From contig DASQFN010000014.1 in NCBI GenBank assembly GCA_035633115.1, forward strand, positions 1 to 64,000: 64,000 bases of DNA, read 5' to 3'. Every line of letters begins with the position of its first letter. Within the stretch, counting starts at the first letter, position 1. Origin of the DNA: Gemmatimonadaceae bacterium. GTDB taxonomy: Bacteria > Gemmatimonadota > Gemmatimonadetes > Gemmatimonadales > Gemmatimonadaceae. Shown here piece by piece: positions 7,336-15,329 of the stretch. Position numbers and translations under genes: made by a program. A model generated the notes under the pieces. It did not search any database and was not told the origin of the DNA. It saw only the letters and a program-made list of their open reading frames with translations.

Positions 7336-8356
7336 AACGACTGGACGTCATCGCATCGGCGAGCATCGCCGCCTCGACCGCTACATGGTGGACCTGCGTG
7401 AGACTCCACCCGATGTCTTCGAGGATCTCAGCGCCACCGACTGGTCTCGTCTTGCGTGGCGGGATGTCGGGCGCCCTTATCGCGTTGAGCGGTGGGCGAA
7501 AGGTCGAAAGGATTGGGAAGAAGAGCACGGCGCGCCGATGCCCGTGAAGGAAGGGTGGGAGCGCTTCAATCGCAGCTTCCATCATTTCTTCATCACCGAC
7601 CTTCCCCAGGAACAGGCACGGGTGCGCTCGGCAATCCTTGCGCAGCTCGCGCACGCGGACGTTCATGGTGCGCGTGAAACGATGCATGAGCTCCTGTGTC
7701 TCGCCATCTGGAATCGTGTTCACAGAGTAGAGGATGCCGTCTGGGATCCGCGGGGGAAGCGTGCCCTATTCGACGGCCTCGACGTGAAGCGTCCGCGCAT
7801 CCTTTTCCTCGGCGCCGCCGAGGGGTACGAGGCGATGCAGCTCAACGCGATGTATCCGGGCGGAGAAGTCGTTCTGGTCGATTACGACGAGTTCTGCAAG
7901 ACCGACAGGTTCGGACTCTTCCCGGAGGCATATCCGTTCCTTGGCGTCGATCCCGCAACTGGACACAGGCGCGTCTGGTATCGGGAGGAAATGCCGATTC
8001 ACTACGAGGTCGCCGACATTCGCGACCTTAGCTACGGAAAGGAATTCGACATCGTCGTCAGCATCGGACTCGTCGAGCATTTTCCCGACGAGCACAAACC
8101 GGTGGCGTTCGAGTTTCATCGCCGGTTTCTGAAACCGGGCGGCTACGTGATCATTACGACGCCGCGCAACCAGGTTCGCGGCCGCGCCTTCTACACGATT
8201 CTCTCGGACTACATGAACTACGGGTATCGCGAGCTGATGGATACTCGACAGCTCGCGCTGTACGCGTGGGAGAATGGCTTCGACATCCTGCGGGCGGGCT
8301 ACATCAAGGCGCACAACGCGCTCATTTGCAGAGAGCGCGCGACGGCGCGGAGCTAG
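7328..8356 (+). CDS. Class I SAM-dependent methyltransferase
   Basis: 342 residues. An N-terminal domain of about 150 residues is of unknown type. Then comes a Rossmann methyltransferase fold: motif I variant ILFLGAAEGYEA near 158-169, acidic post-I LVDYDE near 183-188, and DIVVSIGLVEHF (post-II) followed by FLKPGGYVIITTP (motif III region) near 267-279. The EHF and LKPGG pattern is typical of small-molecule or lipid methyltransferases (Methyltransf_11/23). ATG 7328 overlaps the upstream stop, and its stop shares a CTAG with the convergent gene. The substrate is unknown. Confidence 0.8.
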   Translation: MPETTGRHRIGEHRRLDRYMVDLRETPPDVFEDLSATDWSRLAWRDVGRPYRVERWAKGRKDWEEEHGAPMPVKEGWERFNRSFHHFFITDLPQEQARVRSAILAQLAHADVHGARETMHELLCLAIWNRVHRVEDAVWDPRGKRALFDGLDVKRPRILFLGAAEGYEAMQLNAMYPGGEVVLVDYDEFCKTDRFGLFPEAYPFLGVDPATGHRRVWYREEMPIHYEVADIRDLSYGKEFDIVVSIGLVEHFPDEHKPVAFEFHRRFLKPGGYVIITTPRNQVRGRAFYTILSDYMNYGYRELMDTRQLALYAWENGFDILRAGYIKAHNALICRERATARS

Positions 8357-8856
8357 GCTTCGGGCTTTCGCTCGGCCAGCATCTTCGCAGCGAAACGCTG
8401 GCCCTCGGAGATTCTCTCGACCTCGATCGCAATTGCGTCGACCGATTGCATCAGATGCTGCATCTGCGCCTGCATCTCGGCCGGTATGGCGGCCGGAACC
8501 GGGGCGGCGCGCTCGATGCGCCTTCCGATGGCGCGCATGATTGGAAATCCGACGATGATCACGGCGCACGTCACGAAGAAGGCAATTGAAACGTCCTTCA
8601 CCCGCGGCGGAATATCGGCTTCCCAGGGCATTCCCTTAACGGAGATCGTCGGCACTCCGATGGGCGGCGCCGGCATTTCCGGACCGCCGGCGACTCCGGT
8701 TCCCTGAGCGTCCGCGCGGGCGCGCGCCGCCTGTGCCTCGCGCACTGCCGCCTGAGCCTCCCGGGTTGCCTGCTCCACTTGCGCCCTGATCTGCTCGCGC
8801 AGCTGATCCCGCGTGATGCCCTCGGCTGGCGCTTGACTGAGGCTTAGGTTGTACAT
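8353..8856 (-). CDS. Single-pass membrane protein with flanking helical regions, unknown
   Basis: 167 residues. An N-terminal charged helix, ALREQIRAQVEQATREAQ-like, is followed by a Pro/Gly linker, one transmembrane helix (about 89-110, DVSIAFFVTCAVIIVGF) and a C-terminal helix with MQHLMQSVDAIAIEVERISEGQR. That last pattern recurs in small Gemmatimonadota-type membrane proteins, though I cannot name a family. It converges on the methyltransferase gene with a 4-nt overlap (CTAG) and diverges from the YdcF-like gene. Confidence 0.6.
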   Translation of the reverse strand: MYNLSLSQAPAEGITRDQLREQIRAQVEQATREAQAAVREAQAARARADAQGTGVAGGPEMPAPPIGVPTISVKGMPWEADIPPRVKDVSIAFFVTCAVIIVGFPIMRAIGRRIERAAPVPAAIPAEMQAQMQHLMQSVDAIAIEVERISEGQRFAAKMLAERKPEA

Positions 8857-8872
8857 CGTGACAACTCCAATC

Positions 8873-9751
8873 GTGAACGACCCTGCGCGAAGCTCCCGCG
8901 ATGAAATCTATGGGTCACCGAGGGGTGCTGCTACGCACACCACGAGCGCCACGAAGCGACCGCGGCCCCGGTGGATGATGGCGATCGACGGCGGAATTCT
9001 CGGCGTCGCGTTCTGGCTTCTCCTCTTAACGCTCGGCGTTCCGTGGGTGTTTCATATCGGCGCGTTCGACGGACTGTTTCCGGCTACGCTTCTCGGGATC
9101 GTCATGGGCCTCGCCGGATTGCGAGGCGTGCTGGCGGCCGTTGTCGTCGCGCAAGCGGTGCTGCTCGTCATCGTCGGATACACTCCGCTGATAGTCGAGC
9201 CGGCGCGCTCGCTCATTCGCAGCGATCCGCTGCCTTCCCATGCCGATGCGATTGTCGTGCTCGCCGCCGGGACCAGCGACGACGGGCTCATACTGCCGCA
9301 GGCAACGGACCGCCTGCTGAAAGGCCTCGAGCTGCTGAACCGGGGCGTTGCACCGGTGCTCGTTCTTCCGCGTGAGGCGGACAGCGTCGGGACGCGCCTC
9401 GTGACTCAGCGCGACGATCACCACCGGATCGTTTCGCTCGTGCGCGGCGCGCAATCGAGGGTCGTCTTCTCCGGCCTCACGCACAGCACCCGCGACGAAG
9501 CGGTGAGGACCGCCATGCTGTTTCGCACAAGGGCGTGGAAGCGTGTTGTAGTCGTCACGTCACCGCTTCACACTCGGCGTACATGCGCGACCTTCGAGAA
9601 GCTCGGAATCGTCGTGAGCTGCCATGCGGCGGAATCGCGCGAGATCGCTCTCAACACGTTGAGGAAGCCTGAGGATCGAGTCAGAGCGTTCCAGGGATGG
9701 CTCTACGAGACTGCCGGGACCATTCGGTACAAACAGCTCGGATGGATGTAG
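8873..9751 (+). CDS. YdcF-like DUF218 membrane protein
   Basis: About 292 residues. Three hydrophobic segments (roughly 36-115) precede a cytosolic or periplasmic DUF218 domain: HADAIVVLAAG, a DxxLKGLELLNRG helix, STRDEA, and VVVVTSPLHTRRTCATFEKLG. The family (YdcF, SanA, ElyC) is linked to envelope biogenesis and binds a nucleotide-like ligand. The start is uncertain: GTG 8873 is chosen because TTG 8849 and GTG 8858 lie in or against the divergent gene, and ATG 8975 would cut into the first membrane segment. No clear Shine-Dalgarno was seen. Confidence 0.75.
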   Translation: MNDPARSSRDEIYGSPRGAATHTTSATKRPRPRWMMAIDGGILGVAFWLLLLTLGVPWVFHIGAFDGLFPATLLGIVMGLAGLRGVLAAVVVAQAVLLVIVGYTPLIVEPARSLIRSDPLPSHADAIVVLAAGTSDDGLILPQATDRLLKGLELLNRGVAPVLVLPREADSVGTRLVTQRDDHHRIVSLVRGAQSRVVFSGLTHSTRDEAVRTAMLFRTRAWKRVVVVTSPLHTRRTCATFEKLGIVVSCHAAESREIALNTLRKPEDRVRAFQGWLYETAGTIRYKQLGWM

Positions 9752-9774
9752 GGCCGAAACCGGTGTGAATCATG

Positions 9775-9799
9775 CTCCGTAGAGATCATCTCACGGAGG
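9775..9799 (+). promoter_or_regulatory. Hairpin sequestering the Shine-Dalgarno of the DUF4126 gene
   Basis: CTCCGT (9775-9780) pairs with ACGGAG (9793-9798), and GAGA (9782-9785) pairs with TCTC (9789-9792), with one bulged A and a TCA loop. The GGAGG at 9795-9799 serving ATG 9806 lies in the 3' arm, so it would have to melt for initiation. Confidence 0.5.
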
Positions 9800-9805
9800 C
9801 CCCGG

Positions 9806-10420
9806 ATGACTTCTGTCACCACTGTAGTTCAATCGCTCGGCGTCGCTTATGCGGCCGGCATCAATCTTCCGGCCACTGTCGCGGTTCTCGGCGTTTCGGA
9901 GCGCGTCGGATGGATCGAGCCTCTTCCCGGCGTGCTGGGCGTTGTCGGGAACCTCTGGGTCATCTCGATAGCAGTGATTCTCTACGCTCTCGAGTTCCTG
10001 GTCACACTCGTGCCTGGATTGGCAAGCGCGTGGGAAACGGCGCAGAGCGTCATCAGGCCACCGGCGGCTGCCTTTCTCGCGGTAGCGACAGCCTACAATC
10101 TCAATCCCGTGTTTCTCGTCGCTGCGGGCCTGCTCGGAGGCGGTCTCGCCCTCACGACGCATGGAACGAAGCTCGGCTTGCGCTACGCGGTGGACAGCTC
10201 TCCCGAGCCCGTCTCCAACGGAATTGCGAACATGGCCGAGCTTGGCACGATCGCGAGCATCGGAATCTTCATCTGGACGCATCCCTACATCACGCTCACC
10301 ATTGCCATCCTAGTTCTAATTCTTCTGATCCTTGTCGTTCGACGGATCATCATCACGCTCCGCAAGCTGCTGAGCGGAGAATGGAGGAAGGGCGTTTACG
10401 GCGTAGTGCGCACGCCATGA
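9806..10420 (+). CDS. DUF4126 family integral membrane protein
   Basis: 204 residues with five or six hydrophobic helices, including the Gly-rich segment AAGINLPATVAVLGV and the conserved-looking PPAAAFLAVAT and GLLGGGLALTTHGTKLGLR. This is the DUF4126 arrangement (AAGINxY near the N-terminus, GxxxAxxxHxxKAxxR in the middle). Function unknown, probably a small membrane transporter-like protein. The strong GGAGG and ATG 9806 fix the start. The C-terminus is basic and cytoplasmic. Confidence 0.75.
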   Translation: MTSVTTVVQSLGVAYAAGINLPATVAVLGVSERVGWIEPLPGVLGVVGNLWVISIAVILYALEFLVTLVPGLASAWETAQSVIRPPAAAFLAVATAYNLNPVFLVAAGLLGGGLALTTHGTKLGLRYAVDSSPEPVSNGIANMAELGTIASIGIFIWTHPYITLTIAILVLILLILVVRRIIITLRKLLSGEWRKGVYGVVRTP

Positions 10421-10496
10421 AGAGTTCGCACATTTATCGCTGACCCATCCGGCCGCACCCAGCCGCCGGACTGATTCCTCTCAGCGGGAGCGATTC

Positions 10497-11825
10497 GTGG
10501 AGCCGGTGCAGAAGATCTGGAAGGTGATTGCCGCCTCTTCGGCCGGCACGATGATCGAGTGGTACGACTTTTACATCTTCGGAAGTCTGGCGACGATTCT
10601 CGCCACGCAGTTTTATCCCGAGGGAAGTACCACCGTGAACTTCCTGAAGACTCTCGCGACTTTTGCGGTTGGCTTCGCGGTGCGCCCGCTCGGGGCGCTG
10701 GTCTTCGGAAGAATCGGTGACATGATCGGGCGGAAATTCGCCTTCTTGCTGACCCTGCTGATAATGGGCGGCTCCACCGCCGCAATCGGTATGCTGCCGA
10801 CCTACGCGAGCATTGGCCTCGCGGCTCCAATCATTCTCGTTCTTCTGCGGTTGCTGCAGGGACTCGCGCTCGGTGGAGAATACGGCGGAGCGGCCGTCTA
10901 CGTCGCCGAGCATGCGCCGGACGGCAAGCGCGGATTTTATACGAGCTTCATTCAGACGACCGCAACTCTCGGACTTTTTGTCTCTCTGGTGGTGATCCTC
11001 GTAGTGCGGCGCGCCGTCGGAGAGGAAGCGTTCGCCGATTGGGGATGGAGAATTCCATTTCTGCTGTCGATCGTGCTCGTCGGCATGTCCTACTACATCC
11101 GGGTGCGCCTTAAGGAGTCGCCGCTCTTCACGAAGCTGAAGGATGCCAACATGACTTCAGAACGTCCGATTCAGGAGAGCTTCGGGACCTGGCCGAAGTG
11201 GAAGGTATTCCTGCTCGTTCTGTTCGGTGCAACCGCCGGGCAGGCGGTCGTGTGGTACACGGGTCAGTTCTACGCGCTGTTTTTCCTTCAGACCGTTCTC
11301 AAGGTGCCGCTGGGCACGGCCTATGTAATTGTTGCGATCGCGCTTCTGCTTGGCGCTCCGCTGTTTGTTTTCTTCGGATCGCTCTCGGATCGCATCGGGC
11401 GCAAGAAGATCATGATGGCGGGAAATCTTATTGCCGCTCTCTCGTATTACCCGATCTACATGGCGATGAAGGCATTCTCCGAGCCGTTGAACGCTCCGAT
11501 GCTGACTGCACTCGTCTTCATTCAGGTGATCTTCGTAACGATGGTCTATGGTCCAATCGCGGCGTTTCTGGTTGAAGCATTCCCGGCGAAGATCAGGTAC
11601 ACGTCGCTGTCACTGCCGTATCATTTCGGCAACGGCTGGTTCGGCGGGTTTCTTCCGCTCATTTCGACTGCGCTTGTCGCGCGCACGGGGAATATCTACG
11701 CTGGTCTCATCTATCCCATCGTGGTCGCGCTGCTGACTTTTGTTGTCGGGTCGCTCTACCTGAAGGAGAGCCACAAGCATCGCATCTGGGACGAGATCGA
11801 CGAGCTGCGGCCCGACGCTGCGTGA
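10497..11825 (+). CDS. MFS transporter, metabolite:H+ symporter (MHS) type
   Basis: 442 residues with 12 predicted membrane helices. The signature RPLGALVFGRIGDMIGRK lies after helix 2, a second DRIGRKK loop lies in the C-terminal half, and the start has SSAGTMIEWYDFYIFG. The last is characteristic of the MHS subfamily (ProP, ShiA, KgtP and relatives), which imports osmolytes, dicarboxylates or shikimate with protons. The substrate is not resolved. The GTG at 10497 is preceded by GGGAG. A T-less hairpin follows the stop. Confidence 0.88.
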   Translation: MEPVQKIWKVIAASSAGTMIEWYDFYIFGSLATILATQFYPEGSTTVNFLKTLATFAVGFAVRPLGALVFGRIGDMIGRKFAFLLTLLIMGGSTAAIGMLPTYASIGLAAPIILVLLRLLQGLALGGEYGGAAVYVAEHAPDGKRGFYTSFIQTTATLGLFVSLVVILVVRRAVGEEAFADWGWRIPFLLSIVLVGMSYYIRVRLKESPLFTKLKDANMTSERPIQESFGTWPKWKVFLLVLFGATAGQAVVWYTGQFYALFFLQTVLKVPLGTAYVIVAIALLLGAPLFVFFGSLSDRIGRKKIMMAGNLIAALSYYPIYMAMKAFSEPLNAPMLTALVFIQVIFVTMVYGPIAAFLVEAFPAKIRYTSLSLPYHFGNGWFGGFLPLISTALVARTGNIYAGLIYPIVVALLTFVVGSLYLKESHKHRIWDEIDELRPDAA

Positions 11826-11834
11826 GCAGCTTTC

Positions 11835-11851
11835 GTCGCCCGGCAGGCGAC
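11835..11851 (+). other. Hairpin after the transporter gene
   Basis: GTCGCC-CGGCA-GGCGAC begins 10 nt after the stop codon and has no T-tract. It resembles the other T-less post-stop hairpins in this window. Confidence 0.35.
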
Positions 11852-11868
11852 CTGCGCGCAAAGGTTTG

Positions 11869-12792
11869 ATGCCTCTCCCTCGGTCGGGGCGTCTGTGCTT
11901 TGCCGCATTGATGGCGATCAGCGTCGCGCCCCGCGTCGGTTCGAGTCAGTCGCCCCCGACCTCGGTCGCCCAGCTGCGTGAAGCGATACTGCAGCGTATC
12001 GCGGGTAACGCGGGAGCGATCGCCGGTGTTGCATACTCCGATCTGGAGACGGGTGACCAGCTCTTGCTGGCTGCGGACACGGTATTTCACGCGGCGAGCA
12101 CCATGAAGATCCCTGTGATGATCGAGGTGTTGCGGCGCAGCCAGCAGGGAGCGTTCAGTCTCGATCAGGGCATTCTGTTGACCAATCGATTCCGGTCACT
12201 GGCCGATGGATCACCCTTCTCGCTGAAGCCCGAGGACGATGGCGACAGCACTCTGTACCTGCGCGTCGGAGAGCGCGTCCCTATACGCGAGCTGCTGAGG
12301 TTGATGATCACGCGGTCGAGCAATCTTGCAACGAACGAGCTGATCGAGGTTGTCGGAGCCGCCAACGTGACGGCGGCCGCCCGCTCGCTTGGGGCAACGC
12401 GTACCAAGGTATTGCGCGGTGTCGAGGACCAGAAAGCGTTCGACGCCGGCATGATCAATACGACAACTGCAGCCGACATGGCGATTCTGCTCGCCGCGAT
12501 CGAGAACGGTCGCATGCTTTCTGCCGCGAGCTCGGCACTCATGCGCGACATTCTGCTCGCGCAGGAATTCAACACGAAGATTCCGGCAGGCGTTCCGCCC
12601 GGCACGCGCGTCGCGCACAAGACAGGCGAGATAACGGCGGTGTCGCACGACGCAGCGATTGTCTATCCCGCCGGCCGCAGGCCCTACGTGCTCGTGGTGC
12701 TCACGCGCGGAATAAGGGAAGGCAAGGCCTCCTCGGCGCTCATCGCCGACGTTTCGCGTCTGGTTTACACACATGCGACCCGCGGAAGATGA
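11869..12792 (+). CDS. Class A beta-lactamase-like serine hydrolase
   Basis: 307-residue exported protein (signal peptide to about residue 27). Active-site elements of class A enzymes are present: S77-T-M-K80 (SxxK), S150-S-N152 (SDN equivalent), E186 at the spacing of Glu166 (36 residues after S150), and K251-T-G253. An insert of about a dozen residues lies between SxxK and SSN. The omega-loop lacks the usual ExxLN. It may be a true beta-lactamase or a cell-wall transpeptidase-like relative; the conserved Glu favours hydrolase chemistry. ATG 11869 is chosen over the adjacent TTG 11866. Confidence 0.82.
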   Translation: MPLPRSGRLCFAALMAISVAPRVGSSQSPPTSVAQLREAILQRIAGNAGAIAGVAYSDLETGDQLLLAADTVFHAASTMKIPVMIEVLRRSQQGAFSLDQGILLTNRFRSLADGSPFSLKPEDDGDSTLYLRVGERVPIRELLRLMITRSSNLATNELIEVVGAANVTAAARSLGATRTKVLRGVEDQKAFDAGMINTTTAADMAILLAAIENGRMLSAASSALMRDILLAQEFNTKIPAGVPPGTRVAHKTGEITAVSHDAAIVYPAGRRPYVLVVLTRGIREGKASSALIADVSRLVYTHATRGR

Positions 12793-13679
12793 CGCGAGTC
12801 GCGTTCATAGGTCTCGGGGCGATTGGGATGCCGATGGCGCAGCATCTCGCAAAGCCGCCGTTCGACCTCGTCGTATGGAATCGATCTGCGGACAAGGCGG
12901 CTGAGTTCGCGGAATTGCATGGAGCTCGAGCGGCGGCAACGCCTGCGGATGCCGCAAGAACAGCGGAAGTCGTGATTACCTGTCTGCCATCTTCACGCGA
13001 GGTCCGCGAGGTCCTCGAGCGCCCGGACGGTCTCCTCGCCGCGGTGGTGAGGGGCTCGATACTCGTCGACTGCACCTCGGGCGACCCCGCTGAGTCACGA
13101 GGCTTTGCAAAGACCCTGGCGGGGCAGGGCGTAGCGTTCATCGACGCACCGGTGAGTGGTGGCGTCGTCGGCGCGAAGGCCGGCACCCTCACAGTGATGT
13201 GCGGTGGTGGTTCGGAAATGCTGGAGAGAGCGCGGCCGGTGCTCGAAACGTTCGGAAAGAAGATTGTGCTCTGCGGGCCCGTCGGATCTGGCCACGCGGT
13301 CAAGGCGGTAAGCAATGCGCTTCTCGCGGTGCACGTCTTGTCGACGGCCGAAGCGCTCGCGGCCCTGACGCGACTCGGAGTGAGCGCTTCAGTTGCATTG
13401 GACGTCATCAACGCTTCTGCCGGCCGCTCGAATGCGTCTCAGAACCTTTTCCCGGAGCGCGTTCTCACGCGCGCATTTCCGCGCACGTTCCGGCTCGCAT
13501 TGCTCGACAAGGACATTGGCATCGCGACGAAGCTCGCATCAGAGGCGGGCACACCGATTCCACTGATCGATCTGGCCGCGCAGCTGATTCACGAAGCTCA
13601 TGTCGAGCTGGGCGAGGAGGCAGATCATGTCGAAGCGGCGAAGGTCGTCGAGAAACGGGCTGGGGTGACGATCCAATAG
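12789..13679 (+). CDS. NAD(P)-dependent beta-hydroxyacid dehydrogenase (3-hydroxyisobutyrate dehydrogenase family)
   Basis: 296 residues, the family's usual length. An N-terminal Rossmann domain has GLGAIGMPMA at 7-16, and DAPVSGGVVGAKAGTL is the substrate-binding signature. The catalytic lysine lies in GSGHAVKAVSNALL, followed by the helical C-terminal domain. Members oxidise 3-hydroxyisobutyrate, tartronate semialdehyde or related acids. The exact substrate is unclear. The ATGA overlap with the beta-lactamase gene indicates translational coupling, though no functional link is obvious. Confidence 0.85.
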   Translation: MTRVAFIGLGAIGMPMAQHLAKPPFDLVVWNRSADKAAEFAELHGARAAATPADAARTAEVVITCLPSSREVREVLERPDGLLAAVVRGSILVDCTSGDPAESRGFAKTLAGQGVAFIDAPVSGGVVGAKAGTLTVMCGGGSEMLERARPVLETFGKKIVLCGPVGSGHAVKAVSNALLAVHVLSTAEALAALTRLGVSASVALDVINASAGRSNASQNLFPERVLTRAFPRTFRLALLDKDIGIATKLASEAGTPIPLIDLAAQLIHEAHVELGEEADHVEAAKVVEKRAGVTIQ

Positions 13680-13715
13680 GGATGGGACGCTTCTTTGTGG
13701 CTGCGCACGAATGCT

Positions 13716-13745
13716 TTGATTACGCCCCGTTTCCAGCCATATTGT
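13716..13745 (+). promoter_or_regulatory. Candidate promoter of pyrRBC giving a leaderless transcript
   Basis: TTGATT (13716-13721), 18-nt spacer, TATTGT (13740-13745). The expected transcription start falls on or next to the ATG at 13752, and no Shine-Dalgarno is visible, so the first gene may be translated from a leaderless mRNA. Confidence 0.4.
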
Positions 13746-13751
13746 GAGCTG

Positions 13752-14318
13752 ATGCCAGCCCGGACAACCGAACAGAAAACCGTCCTCTCTGCACACGCGG
13801 TCGAGCGGACGTTGAAGCGAATGGCCAATGAGATCGTCGAGCTGAATGACGGTACGGCCGATCTCATAATCGTCGGGATTCAGAGGCGCGGTGTGCAGCT
13901 CGCCGGCCGGCTCGTCAATCTCATCGAGGAGAGCGAGGGCGTCGAAGTTCCTCAGGGCTCACTCGACATAACGCTCTACCGCGACGACCTCCAGACGATC
14001 GGTCCACGCCCGGTTGTCGGCCCCACCAGTCTTCAATGGGGCATCGAAGGGATGAACGTCGTCATCGTCGACGACGTTCTCTATACCGGCCGCACCGTGC
14101 GCGCGGCTCTTGACGAGCTCGCGGATTTCGGGCGACCCGCTCGCATTGCACTCGCAGTCCTCGTCGATCGGGGCGGCCGGGAGCTACCGATTCATGCCGA
14201 CATCGTAGGCAAGCGCGTGCTCATCGAGCCGGGCGACCGCGTGGACGTGATGGTCGATGACCTCGACGGTCGCACGGCCGTCGTCATCGTCCCGGCCGCA
14301 GGCGAAGACGAGCCGTGA
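13752..14318 (+). CDS. pyrR: Bifunctional pyr operon regulator/uracil phosphoribosyltransferase
   Basis: 188 residues matching PyrR. The PRPP-binding motif [18 protein letters not shown], the N-terminal [30 protein letters not shown] and [10 protein letters not shown] are all signatures. PyrR converts uracil plus PRPP to UMP and in many bacteria binds pyr mRNA to control attenuation or translation. It leads a pyrR-pyrB-pyrC operon and overlaps pyrB by 4 nt (GTGA). No PyrR-binding leader is visible between the promoter and the ATG, so any regulation must act elsewhere. ATG 13752 fits the family N-terminus. Confidence 0.93.
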   Translation: MPARTTEQKTVLSAHAVERTLKRMANEIVELNDGTADLIIVGIQRRGVQLAGRLVNLIEESEGVEVPQGSLDITLYRDDLQTIGPRPVVGPTSLQWGIEGMNVVIVDDVLYTGRTVRAALDELADFGRPARIALAVLVDRGGRELPIHADIVGKRVLIEPGDRVDVMVDDLDGRTAVVIVPAAGEDEP

Positions 14319-15307
14319 CAAGCGCGCTCGGCAAGGATCTCCTCGGCCTCGAGCCGCTGTCGAGCGAACAGATACTCCTCATTCTCGATACCGCCGAGCC
14401 GTTCAAGGAAATCAGCGAGCGCGCGATAAAGAAAGTGCCGGCGCTCCGCGGCCAGACGATCGTCAATCTCTTCTTCGAGAGCTCGACGCGAACACGCATC
14501 TCCTTCGAGTTCGCCGAAAAGAGGCTGTCCGCGGACACGGTGAACGTCGCCGCGTCCGGCTCGAGCGTCCTCAAAGGCGAAACGCTGGTGGACACGGCGC
14601 GAAATCTGGAAGCGATGCGGATAGACATGGTGGTTATGCGCCACGGAGCTTCCGGCGCCGCCCAGTTTCTGGCCGAGCGCATCGAGTCGAACGTGATAAA
14701 CGCCGGGGACGGCACGCACGAGCATCCGACACAGGGCCTGCTCGATCTCCTCACGCTCCGCGATCATTTCGGGGACCTGAAGGGTCGCCGCGTCTGCATT
14801 TGCGGGGACGTCCTCCATTCGCGTGTCGCGCGCTCCAACATATGGGGTCTTCAGAAGCTCGGCGTGGAGGTCGCGGTGTGCGGCCCTCGTTCGCTGCTGC
14901 CGAACGCAATCGAGGAGTTCGGCGTGCGCGTCATCCCCAGGATCGAGGAAGCGATCGAGTGGGCTGATGCACTGAACGTACTCCGCCTGCAGCTCGAGCG
15001 TATGACAGCCGGTTACATCCCCTCGAGCCGCGAATACAACCGCGTATTCGGGGTAACCCGTGAGCGGCTCGAGCGCGCGCCGCGCGACATTCTCATAATG
15101 CATCCTGGCCCGATGAACCGCGGCGTCGAGATCGACTCCGACGTTGCCGACGGACCGCACAGCGTGATTCTGAATCAGGTGACCAACGGCATCGCGGTTC
15201 GAATGGCTGTGTTGTACCTGCTCTCGGGTGGGCGACCGGAGCTCGCCGAAGCGGCGAAGGGCGGCACGGGGCGCCGGGGCGGCGCGGAAATGACAGAAGC
15301 GGCATGA
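14315..15307 (+). CDS. pyrB: Aspartate carbamoyltransferase catalytic subunit
   Basis: 330 residues. The carbamoyl phosphate-binding box [15 protein letters not shown] lies near 50-64 and [14 protein letters not shown] near 130-143; a Gly/Asp-rich C-terminal aspartate domain follows. It catalyses carbamoyl phosphate plus aspartate to carbamoyl aspartate, the committed step of pyrimidine synthesis. The class is the PyrR-associated trimeric enzyme; no pyrI is adjacent. The GTG start overlaps pyrR. The tail beyond residue 315 (Gly/Arg-rich) is a small extension. Confidence 0.95.
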   Translation: MTSALGKDLLGLEPLSSEQILLILDTAEPFKEISERAIKKVPALRGQTIVNLFFESSTRTRISFEFAEKRLSADTVNVAASGSSVLKGETLVDTARNLEAMRIDMVVMRHGASGAAQFLAERIESNVINAGDGTHEHPTQGLLDLLTLRDHFGDLKGRRVCICGDVLHSRVARSNIWGLQKLGVEVAVCGPRSLLPNAIEEFGVRVIPRIEEAIEWADALNVLRLQLERMTAGYIPSSREYNRVFGVTRERLERAPRDILIMHPGPMNRGVEIDSDVADGPHSVILNQVTNGIAVRMAVLYLLSGGRPELAEAAKGGTGRRGGAEMTEAA

Positions 15308-15329
15308 GCTCATCGAAACGCCACCGCGC

